The notes under the pieces are model-generated. The model made no database searches and was not told the DNA's origin. It was given only the letters and a program-made list of their open reading frames with translations. The translations under genes were made by a program, and so were the position numbers. From NCBI RefSeq assembly GCF_014805625.2, contig NW_023998455.1, forward strand, positions 5,348,666-5,412,665: DNA of 64,000 nt, read 5' to 3'. This document shows, one piece after another, positions 49,801 to 58,890 of the stretch; the stretch's first letter is position 1, and each line of letters opens with the position of its first letter. This DNA is from Glossina fuscipes (Eukaryota > Arthropoda > Insecta > Diptera > Glossinidae).

Positions 49801-52800
49801 AACTCGATTACAAGCAATACTTACGATCTTTATGTATGGTCGAAGTTAGCAGAAATATAAAATTCATGATGAACCAAAAAATAGAACAAACCAAAATTTA
49901 TAAATAAATATATTCCTGAATGAACTATATGTCTTAACCTTGGCTAATACAAGATAACTTCAGAGTAATTCGCTTATAAGAAATACTTACTTTCTTTGCA
50001 TGCATTTGAAGTTAGCAGGAATATCAAATTGATGGTGAATCGTAAAATAGGAAAACGGAAATATAAAATTTATACACAAAATAAAAAATAAATAAAACAA
50101 AACTCATAAATATATATATTGCCGAAAACAAGTTATTTCCACATAACGGAACAATTCGATTATCAGAAATACTTACCGTCTTTTTGGACAATCGAAGTTA
50201 GTAGAAATGTTAAATTGGATCGTGAAAACAAAAATAAGAAATAAATAAAACAAAATTCATAAACAAATATATTCTTGAAGGTAGTTTACGCGCACATCTT
50301 GGCTAATTTGAGATAAGTTGCTTGGGTATAATTCAATTACCAGATTACTTACCACCTTTATATGCAGTCGAAGTTAGCAGAAATATCAAATTAACAATGA
50401 ACCGAAAAATCGAAAAAAACGAAAACATAAAATTTAGAAAGGAAAATATTCGTGCAAGAACTTTATGTGTACATCTTGACTGATGTAAAACAACTTGTTT
50501 AAAATTAATTCGATTATCAGAAATACTTACGGTCTTTTTGGACAATCGAAGTTAGCAGAAATGTCAAATTGATGATGAAAACGGAAATGAGAAATAAATA
50601 AAACAAAATTCATCAATAAGGATAACCGTGAGAGAACATTTTGTGTAAATCTTGACTAATGTAAGATAACTTGTTTCAGTGTAATTCGATTATAAGAAAG
50701 ACTTACTCCCTTTTTACATGCATGTGAAGTTAGCAGAAGTTAGCAGAAATGTCAAATTGATTATAAACCATAAAATAGGAAAACGGATATAAACGATTTA
50801 TACATGAAATGAGAAATAAATAAAATAAAATTCATAAATAAATATATTCCTGAAGGAATCTTACGGGTACATCTTGACAAAAATCAGATAATTTGTTCCA
50901 GAGTAATTTGATTATCATATATACTTACACCCTATATATGCAGCCGAAGTTGGCCGAAGTATCAATTTAATGATGAATCGATTAATAAAAAAAATAAATA
51001 AATAAAAAGAAAACCCTTAATTTTATGTGGCATATCTCGATTAGTGCAATGAAGCTTGTTTCAAAGTGATTCGATTATAAGAAATACTTACTCCCTTTAC
51101 ATGCAGTCGAAGTTAGCAGATATATCAAATTAAGGATGAACAGAAAATAAGAAACGTAAACATAAAATGTATAAATAAATAAAAATATATTCCTGAAGGA
51201 AGTTTACGTGTACATCGTGATTGATATCGTATTTCACTCCGAGCAATTCGATTACCAAAAAGATATATCATATTAACGATTACCCGAAAAATAAACAAAA
51301 CATAAATATTAGAAATGAAAACATTGCTGAAGGAAGGTTATGTGCACGTCTTGACTGATGCAACATAACTTGTTTCAGAGTAATTCAATTATCAGAAATA
51401 CTTACACATTACTTCATATAAATTCGATGATATAAATATTAAAGAAAAATAAGAAAATTTATATACAAAAGGAACTTTATATGGACATCTTAGGTAATAC
51501 AAGACAACTTCTTTCAGAGGAATTCGATTATTAGAAATACTTACCCACTTAATATGCAGTCGAAAGTTGGAGAAATATCAAAATAATAATGGATCGAAAA
51601 ATAAAATAAAATTTATAAATATATGTAACCATGAAGGAACTTTATACATCTTGACAGATGCAAGAAAACATGCTTCAGAGTAATTCGATTATTAGAAATA
51701 CTTACTCCCTTCATATGCAGTCGAAGTTGGCGGAGATATCAATTTAACGACGAACCAAAAAATGAAAAACCAAAGAAAACGTGCAATGTGTAAATGAAAA
51801 TATTCCTTAACGAACTCTATGTGTACATATTAACTAATGCAACATAAGTTGTTTCAGAGTAATTCGATTATTAGAAATACTTACAATCTATGTATGCGTT
51901 CGAAGTTAGCAGAAATATCAAATTAACAATGACCCGGAAATTAAACAAAACACAAACATAAAATTTATAAATAAAAATATTTCTGAAGGACTTCAGGCGT
52001 TCATCTAGACAGATGCAAGATAACTCGTTTCAGAGTAAATCGATTATCAGAAATATTTACCATCTATGTATGCAGTCAAAGTTAGCAGAAATATCAAATT
52101 AACGATGACCCGAAAAATAGAAAAAACATAAACAAAATTTATAAATAAAAATATTTCTGAAGGACTTCGTGTGTTCATCTAGACTGATGCAAGATAACTT
52201 GTTTCAGAGTAAATCGGTTATCAGAAATATTTACCATCTTCGTATGCAGTCGAAGTTAGCAGAAATACCAAATTAACGATGACCCGAAAAATAGAAAAAA
52301 CGGAAGCAAAACTTATAAATAAAAATATTTCTGAAGGACTTCATGTGTTCAACTAGAGTGATGCAAGATAACTTGTTTCAGAGTAAATTGATTATCAGAA
52401 ATATTTACCATCTTCGTATGTAGTCGAAGTTAGCAGAAATATCAAATTAAGGATGACCCGAAAAATAGAAAAAACGGAAACAAAGTTTATAAATAAAAAT
52501 AATCCTGAAGGAACTTTATGTGTTCATCTTGCCAAATACAAGATAACTTGTTTCAGTGTATTTCGATTATAGAAATATGCTTACCCCCTTTATAAGCAGT
52601 CGAAGTTAATACAAATATCAAATCAACAATAAACCGAAAAATAAACGAAAACATAAAATTTATTAATAAAATATTCCTGAAGGGACTTGATGTGTACATC
52701 TTGACAAATGCAGAAATACTTACATTCTTTACATGCAGCCGAAATTAGCAGAAATATCCAATTGACGATTAATCGAAAAATAAACAAAACGAAAACATAA

Positions 52801-53172
52801 AATTTATAATTAAAAATATTCCTGGAGGGACTTGATTAACTAATACAAGATAACTTTGGTTCAGTGTAATTCGATTACCAGAAATACATACCAACTATAT
52901 ATGCAGCCGAAATTAGCAGAAATATCCAATTAACGATTAATCGAAAAATAAACAAAACGAAATTACAAAATTTATAAATAAAAATATTCCTGAAGTGGCT
53001 TGATGTGTACATCTTGACTAATACAAGATAACCTGTTTCAGTATAATTCGATTACCAGAAATACTTACCAGCTATATATGCAGTCGAGGTTAGCAGAAAT
53101 ATCAAATTAACGGTGAACCGAAATTAAACAAAACGAAAACATAAAATTTAGAAAGGAAGATATTCCTGAAGA

Positions 53173-53237
<65 letters not shown>

Positions 53238-54037
53238 TGATTAATATAAAATAATGTGTTTCAAGCCAAATCGATGACCAGAAATACTTACGGTCTTTAT
53301 ATGGAGTCGAGGTTAGCAGAGATATCAAATCAATGATTAATCGAAAAATAAACAAAACGGAAATATAAAATTTGTACATAAAATTATTCCTGAAGGACTT
53401 TATCTGTTCATCTTGATCGATGCAAGATAACTTGTTTCAGAGTAATTCGATTACCGCAAATACTTACGATCTTTGCATGCAGTCGAAGTTAGCAGAAATA
53501 TCAAATCAACAATGACCCGAAAAATAGAAAAAANNNNNNNNNNCAACAATGACCCGAAAAATAGAAAAAACGGAAACATAAAATTTGTAAATAAAAATTT
53601 TCCTGAAGGCTTTCATGTGTTCATCTTGATCGATGCCATATAACTTGTTTCGATTACCAAAAATACTTACACGCTTTATATGCAGTGGGTGTTAGCAGAA
53701 ATATCAGATTAATGAAGAAACGAAAAATAAACAAACAATAAAAGATAAATATGAATAAAATATATGCCTGAAGTATCTTCAAGTGCAAGTCTTGACAAAT
53801 ACAAGATAACTTGTTTCAGAGTAATTCGATGACCAGAAACACTTACCCGCTTTATATGCAGTCCAAGTTAGCAGAAAGGTCAAATTAACGGTGAACGGAA
53901 AAGTAAAATAAAAAAAAATATTATGAATGCAACAAATGCACAATATATATTGTCGTTTACCGGGAATACTTACCTCCTTGTGCAACCAGAAGCAATAATA
54001 CCATCAACTTAACAACAATTCGGAATATGTTTGACAT
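46788..54037 (-). CDS. Gene B: micro-exon secreted protein, all introns phase 1
   Basis: Fourteen exons join into 260 codons plus stop: 54037-53974, 48603-48520, 48461-48393, 48329-48300, 48203-48120, 48039-47989, 47925-47857, 47775-47719, 47637-47581, 47491-47459, 47318-47286, 47195-47163, 47020-46994, 46879-46788. Every junction splits a codon after its first base, and all twelve internal exons are multiples of three, so each can be skipped without a frameshift. Exon 1 is a clean signal peptide (VVKLMVLLLLVAQG). The first half of the mature part repeats a (Y/F)-x-W-x-H-G-(K/R)-like motif (YYLQWKHGR, FYKWNHGK). The second half is P/A/T/V-rich, ending in a Y/P/Q-rich tail. There are three cysteines. 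I recognise no family. A secreted, rapidly evolving effector- or gland-type protein is inference. Expression is unproven. Confidence 0.75.
46994..47020 (-). CDS. Gene B exon 13 (27-nt micro-exon)
   Basis: Acceptor TTTGGACCAG, donor CAAG|GTACAT. It encodes GAQTAVAMQ. Its distance from exon 12 (about 142 bases) matches that from exon 10 to exon 11, so it is the partner of exon 11 in a two-exon duplication. Confidence 0.62.
47163..47195 (-). CDS. Gene B exon 12 (33-nt micro-exon, GC donor)
   Basis: Acceptor CCCACATCAG, donor CAAG|GCAAGT. It encodes EPISMNVPSPQ. It is a diverged duplicate of exon 10, 296 bases away, with the same GC donor. Confidence 0.66.
47286..47318 (-). CDS. Gene B exon 11 (33-nt micro-exon)
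   Basis: Acceptor CATTCTAG, donor CGAG|GTATGT. It encodes APKQLIAATTR. The downstream intron starts like those after exons 8 and 9. Confidence 0.66.
47459..47491 (-). CDS. Gene B exon 10 (33-nt micro-exon, GC donor)
   Basis: Acceptor CCAACCTCAG, donor CAAG|GCAAGT (GC instead of GT). It encodes ESKWTTVPLPQ. It is paralogous to exon 12. Confidence 0.68.
47581..47637 (-). CDS. Gene B exon 9 (57 nt), duplicate of exon 8
   Basis: It encodes ALALKEITASPVQDVTPIR, one residue different from exon 8. Acceptor and donor are the same as in exon 8. Confidence 0.72.
47719..47775 (-). CDS. Gene B exon 8 (57 nt)
   Basis: Acceptor ATATTTATTAG, donor CGAG|GTATGT. It encodes ALALKEISASPVQDVTPIR. It is nearly identical to exon 9, 138 bases away, including intron sequence. 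Confidence 0.72.
47857..47925 (-). CDS. Gene B exon 7 (69 nt)
   Basis: Acceptor TATATATATAG, donor AAAG|GTACAT. It encodes LTALVEKRIIATRKHKAEEQ then SK, a charged, probably helical segment unlike its neighbours. Confidence 0.65.
47989..48039 (-). CDS. Gene B exon 6 (51 nt)
   Basis: Acceptor TTTAATTTAG, donor AAGT|GTATGT. It encodes EGKKPGFYKWNHGKLPK. The frame stays open through the 63-base intron into exon 7, so the intron could be retained without a stop; splicing is favoured by good GTATGT and ATATATAG sites. Confidence 0.65.
48120..48203 (-). CDS. Gene B exon 5 (84 nt)
   Basis: Acceptor AATTATAG, donor CCAG|GTATGC. It encodes EMNCVKKIYYNEDGYYVSHG then KKSTKGSP, a variant of the Y-x-x-x-H-G motif. 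Confidence 0.72.
48300..48329 (-). CDS. Gene B exon 4 (30-nt micro-exon)
   Basis: Acceptor ACTTTACAG, donor GAAG|GTAAGT. It encodes DYKFTWQWDE. It is flanked by introns of 63 and 96 bases. Confidence 0.72.
48393..48461 (-). CDS. Gene B exon 3 (69 nt)
   Basis: Acceptor ACATTTAG, donor AAAG|GTTTGT. It encodes DPCSIPGPPGSNYYLQWKHG then RVK, carrying the Y-x-W-x-H-G motif. The upstream intron is 58 bases. Confidence 0.75.
48520..48603 (-). CDS. Gene B exon 2 (84 nt)
   Basis: After CAAAAACAG, the exon runs to AAATG|GTATGT. With the leftover G of exon 1 it starts ACAYIWGPENLPHLGKY and ends NQIKPN. It would be the first exon of the mature peptide and the common partner of any alternative first exon. 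Confidence 0.75.
48949..49039 (-). CDS. Candidate alternative first exon of gene B (array unit near 48.95 kb)
   Basis: From an ATG the frame is open for 30 codons plus one base to a T|GTAAGT donor. It encodes an aromatic hydrophobic leader (MKFCVFSFF... IFVLTSTGYEG). The 3n+1 length fits exon 2 in phase. Transcription of this unit is unknown. Confidence 0.35.
49494..49560 (-). CDS. Candidate alternative first exon of gene B (array unit near 49.5 kb)
   Basis: ATG, 22 codons and one base to G|GTAAGT. The leader is MFFFFWFVVNLIFLLTSTAS followed by K and D. The start and frame depend on the exact length of a 13-base A/T run, so a sequencing length error would break it. Confidence 0.3.
50353..50428 (-). 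CDS. Candidate alternative first exon of gene B (array unit near 50.4 kb)
   Basis: ATG, 25 codons and one base to G|GTAAGT. The product begins MFSFFSIFRF and ends NLIFLLTSTAYKG. The length is correct for joining exon 2 in phase 1. Confidence 0.38.
52585..52654 (-). CDS. Candidate alternative first exon of gene B (array unit near 52.6 kb)
   Basis: ATG, 23 codons and one base to G|GTAAGC. The leader begins MFSFIFRFIVDLIF and ends STAYKG, with the same 3n+1 logic as the other candidates. Confidence 0.38.
53177..53235. repeat. (TA)n microsatellite within the exon array
   Basis: About 29 uninterrupted TA dinucleotides occupy the spacer of one array unit, where other units read TTATGTGTACATC. The tract lengthens that unit. 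Confidence 0.9.
53292..53379 (-). CDS. Candidate alternative first exon of gene B (array unit near 53.3 kb)
   Basis: ATG, 29 codons and one base to C|GTAAGT. It begins MYKFYISVLFIFRLII and ends TSTPYKD. It sits beside a long (TA)n tract that lies in the same unit's spacer. Confidence 0.35.
53534..53543. other. Assembly gap (10 N) inside the array
   Basis: Ten N bases interrupt the array. The roughly 28 bases left of the gap (CAACAATGACCCG through the following A-rich run) are repeated immediately right of it, so the contig ends overlap or a unit boundary was joined wrongly. The copy number of the array is therefore uncertain. Confidence 0.95.
53974..54037 (-). CDS. Gene B exon 1: signal peptide
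   Basis: The exon has an ATG, 21 codons and one base, ending AAGGAG|GTAAGT. It encodes MSNIFRIVVKLMVLLLLVAQG, a short basic n-region, a strong hydrophobic core and a small-residue cleavage region. It is the outermost unit of the array that fills intron 1 and the most signal-peptide-like of the copies. Confidence 0.75.
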
Positions 54038-54039
54038 TA

Positions 54040-57000
54040 TACTTGAAAAAAAGTATTAGTTAATATACAAAATTATTTAATTGACGTCTTGTTATAAAAC
54101 CACGATCGTTTCATTTGAATTGTTGAGTGTACGAAATCTATCAGTTTTGCTTCAAATTTCAAATCAAACGTTTAAAATCGATAAGGCCTATGACGAATTG
54201 GTTACGATTTCCGCTGTTCGCTGAAGAGTTTTTTACGACTGAAATTAATGATAAATAATAGAAGAAGTAGAGCAAGTACAAATGTATTTAAATAGCTTTT
54301 AATGCTTTTGTACGATATATGCAAACACACTCCAAACATTGTTAGTTAGACGTTGTCCTTAACCGATGCGGGAGCCGTTTCAATGGATGCTGCAGTTAGT
54401 TAACAAATGATTCTTCGAGATGTTAATAAGTATTTTCTAGGGAACACCATTGAAATTATTAAAAATTCGTCAAGAGATCTGCTCACTTCAGTATATAGAG
54501 TCACTCATCCAACTAAAGATTTACATTTTCTATAAACACACTTAGAACACACAGTGAAATGGAAAGGAAAAGTGTTTTGCTATCGCGACGATGCAAAGGT
54601 GGAAAGGGATTTGATAAGCAAAAGTCCGCTTGGTGCTGACGTTATATGAAAAAATTACTTAATGAACACGTTTGCTTTTAAGCCTTAAATAACCTATAGT
54701 TGTCTTCTAATATATTTAATCCGCTGTCATGTCATGAGCTGTTAAGCTGTGAAGCAACCTCCCCACTGCTGCTTTCTGCAGTTCTTTATTTTATTAATTA
54801 ACTTTAGGTGAAAAAATATTTTGAAAATTAAAAATTGGTTTCAATCATCAGAATAAGAGGATTACTTGATGGATTTTTCGAGGCAAAGACGGTGCTGTTA
54901 ACCAAATATATTATTTGCGTAGTAATTAACGTCCGTAGACCATTTCATTTGATTGTCAAGCCTACGAAGTTGGCTTCGCCATGGCCTTTCCCTTCAGACA
55001 CAATCACGGCACATACGTAATTTTAAAAGGAACGGAAAAATGGAGAAAGCTAAGCTAAACTCTTTATCTGCTAATCCTTTTGCTGGCCATCGATTATCAG
55101 CTCTTCCCGCTTCTAATATATATATTACCCATAAGTTGCATAACATTTTTGCCGCTGCAAATTTACATATGGTGAAATAATTGCAATTATAGTACTTACG
55201 TGGTTACGCTTTCCTCTGTCTTCGCCTTTCACGCAAGGAAAGAGGAGATATTTTTTAGGAAAAATAAATATTTTTTTTTTTTTGGGTTTGAAAGGAAGAA
55301 AAGAGGAATACCCAAAGAAAATAAGTGGCTGTGATTGAGGATTAAACAATTTTTATAAGCTGCAAATAGCGCTATTTTGACTTGATGTCTCGTCAGTGTA
55401 GATGCTTAAGAGAGCAGTGGTGAGCTGATAGCGAAGAGTCATACAAGCGAAGTACCGTTGCAGAGAAGCACATGAGAACTCAGTAAGTAACAAGAGTAAG
55501 TCGTTGAGCACAAGGCGTCGAGTCAGGTTGTAAAATCGTATAGTCGTCACACCTTTTTGCTTATTTTCACCTAATTTTTTCTATTTCTCTTCTTTCTATT
55601 CATTCTGAGTTAATCGTGAATTTGAATTACTTTGCACGGAACGTGCACACATACGTAGTGTTACATTTTTAATTCTAATAATATTAGGCGGCTGCGTTAA
55701 TTTTGATAAGCGATTTCTACAGGTAAAACTTCGATGATCTTGACACTCCTATACATAAAGCAACAGATTTGCTTTTAATATTATTGATTTAATCAGCATA
55801 CGCCGACGGTAATTATAGAGCGCTCAAAATTCTTCTTCTTCAAAATTTATCTTTTTTTACCTATTTGGAGAAACGTACGGCCGAAGTCCACCAAACACGT
55901 TCAGAGGCTTATAGTGATCCAGCTCCATCATATCCCAATTATTGGTTTTTGTTCCAACGGTTCAGAAGTGGCGACACGAATTGACTGAAAATGCCATTTT
56001 TTGGCCACTTGTTAGATGAGTTGTTCAGGATACGCTGTTGAAGCTCAAATGGGAAGTTTTGCCACACCCAGGTTGCTTGTTCAGATCGATCCAACTAGGT
56101 TTCGCTAGCATGCGGGTCCGCAAAGTTGAAGAAGTGCAAAAATGGGTTGGCGCGTGGATCGCCGCTAAACCAATATAAGTTCTTTCGACGGTATTGCCAA
56201 AAGTATTGTAAAATGTTGTAGAAAATGATGGAAACTATTTGGATTAGTATATATTGTACCAATTTTCCACAAATGCCTTTTTCAAGTGAAAAATCTATCA
56301 AAATTAACCCAAACTACCAATAATTATAATTCCTCACATACAAATTGAAAGGAAGAAGTAAGAAAATTATATTCGGACGTGGCCAAATTTTGTATACCAT
56401 CGCCGTTATGCTAAAAGCGATAAACAATGTAAAAGATTTCTATTTTTATACGGGAGATTTTTTCTATTTTCAAAATAAAAGTTTTTGTCCTACAATCGTA
56501 TGGGCGTTGTAGGGGTGTCCTTCGAAAAGTTTCGGTCACTTATAAAATCCTTTGAAAATTTTTAGACATTATCTTTATACTCCCGAACGGGAGTATATAT
56601 AACGCAGATATTGCACGATTGGACAGCCAGGCAGATAGACAGGCATTCGAAATTTGAAACTTTATGGGGGTTTTGAAGCTTATTCTTGCACGTTATAGAG
56701 GCAGTGAAGGAAACTACAATTTGAGGCACTATAGTATATGGAGAGGTGGTCAACCTTTTTCATTTTTGTACAGATACTACACCAGCGCCCATAAAATAGG
56801 CGTTTATGAGTTATCAGAAAAAGTCAAATTATTTTTCTTTTAAAAAATAGAGATACGTTTAATTTACGTGGTACCGTAGGCATGTCCTTCGACCAAGTTC
56901 TACATGTAAAAAAAGAGTGAATTCGATCTTCCTCTATACAAAATAACGCTTTTCCATTTAATATTATTGATTTATTCAGTGTAGGCCGACGTTAATCACG

Positions 57001-58890
57001 AAGCGTACAAAATTCTTCTTGTTCCAAATTCGTTACCTTTGCCAGAGAGAAGAATAATAGGTGCGTTTTGAACTATGACGAGTCGTATTGAATTATATCT
57101 AACTCTCCTTTAACACGATATTTTACAATATTGTCTTTCTAATGTGGAGAGATAATCGCGGCAACCCTCTTATAACACAGTACTTCTGCAACACCATACT
57201 CAGAATATCCGGAATCTTCCTAACGCCGATATTTATTATAGAAGGGCTACCAACGTATACTTTTGGCAAACATCTTCATATAAGAAATTAAAGTTTTTTA
57301 AAATTATTTTCATTTATAAGTTTATTATTTCGTTTGGCAAACATTTTTATTTCTATTTCGTAAATCTCTGAAATTTTTTTCTAAGGGAGTCCCTTCTATG
57401 CGGTCCCTCTTCATTGCATAGAGTAGATTCTCTTTAACATGTTCCCAAAAATTGTTTCCTATAGACATTTATGTAATTTCTGAAAGTTTTTTTTTGTTTT
57501 GGTTTGGTTTTTTCCTACTGTTCGTATCTCTGGCATATGAGCAGATTATCCCATATACATTTATCTTATCCAGTTCACATTAGTTTCGAAGCATGTAAAC
57601 TTTTCCTTGTATATATCTGCTTCTCTAGTCTCATTTCACTATTACACTTATCACATCAAGTTCCAAACTAGCCATAAATTATCAGCATTTGCTTAATTCA
57701 CATTTAGACTTCAAATATTAATCCAAACTCTTCAAAGTGAAAGCTTGCCTTGTAGCCTTTTTTGCACATAATAATTCGTTTGCAGATATTTTTAGTACAT
57801 TACTGGAGATAATCTTCAGTTATAATCTGAATTATGCTATATTCGTTTATTCATATATATCTCCGCTTTTACGTTTAATCCACTTGCACTTACATGGCAC
57901 GTTACGTTTAATGTCTTTAAGATTTAAGATGAAAGATTTAAACATCAATAGGAGAATAACTATTAAGCAATTTTTAATATAAGAAAAAGTTTTATAAAAA
58001 ACAAACACGACACTTTTAAATTTTGAACCCGCTTAATAGCTTGGTTACCACAACGCAATCAATAACCAGACGCAGGAAGAAGGCGTGAGAAAAACCAAAG
58101 CCCAATGCTCGACTAAAACTTTTCCAAGCGAAAATATTGTATATATATGTATATATATATATATATATATGTATGTGTGCTTCGAATCAATTTCACACAC
58201 ATCAATTAGATGCATTATACGAGTTAACGGTTGTCAACTTTCGCAATTTCAAGCGCTTTTGTGTGCAGAGCATATACAGATCAATGAAACTTTCAGAACG
58301 TTTCGAAATAAACAGAATAACAGAGTGTAAAATACCGGAAAGTGTATAAATTCGCACGGCTCACGGATGAAAATTGATTTGGCTTAGTATATCCACCACA
58401 CGAAGTTTACCAAGTTTATCAAAAGTTTGTGAAGCATAACGAGGTGAATCAGGCTTTTGAATACAAAGGAATCGATTTCTGTCTCCCTTCTTCCTGGCTA
58501 TCTGGCTGATAGATCCGTCAAGCTTTATTCTTTCCTGTTCCTAATCTGTTTCTATGACAATAAATTTGTCACGAAATGTGTTTATGGTTTTCCCAACCAG
58601 AGCAAGTCCAAAAGTCAGTTAAGTTTTTTCGCGTTCGCCCATGAACAAAAATCTCAACTTCATTTCTCTGCGTCCATTCTATCGACAAGTTAGTCGGCAT
58701 AGCGACTGCATAAATGCCATCATGTTTATTACTTTGAAGATGTTATGCTGTAGGGACTTGTATATGTTTGTCTATAAGCAACGCTCCCATATACTTAAGC
58801 TATAGTAAGAAAAGAGTAGTTACGCCTACAAATCATATTCCATTCGGAATATTATATCATACTTTCATGGAACTGATTGATTGCATTTAC
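54040..58890. other. Upstream region of gene B and intergenic DNA
   Basis: No supported gene is seen. The segment just above 54037 should hold the gene B promoter, but I see no clear TATA box; a TTTATAAC on the minus strand near 54090-54100 is the best weak candidate. Two related segments of about 90 bases lie at 55785-55875 and 56960-57045. A repeat-like head occurs near 56370, with a palindrome CTCCCGAACGGGAG near 56580. Confidence 0.45.

Larger units (their letters stand above)
48785..53965 (-). repeat. Tandem array of about 29 signal-peptide-exon copies in gene B intron 1
   Basis: Units about 140-230 bases long (mean near 175) repeat head to tail. On the minus strand each has a hydrophobic coding core of about 17 codons (consensus near F-I-V-N-L-I-F-L-L-T-S-T-A-Y-K), a donor of the GTAAGTATTTCTG type, then a spacer (ACTCTGAAACAAGTTATCTTG and so on). 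The donor splits the codon after its first base in nearly all units, as in exon 1. I read about 26 units with an open core. Units near 50704 and 51543 have an in-frame stop, the one near 51403 is truncated, and one near 51250 has lost its donor. The core resembles exon 1 (FRIVVKLMVLLLLVAQG), so the array derives from duplication of that exon. Confidence 0.85.

Noticed and set aside
48785..53965. CRISPR-like or ordinary satellite array
   Set aside because: Units diverge throughout and keep a reading frame and splice donor homologous to exon 1 of the adjacent gene. The genome is eukaryotic.
53779..53985. 68-codon minus-strand protein spanning gene B exon 1 and the next array unit
   Set aside because: It starts in exon 1 sequence in another frame and reads through a splice donor and intron into the first array unit.
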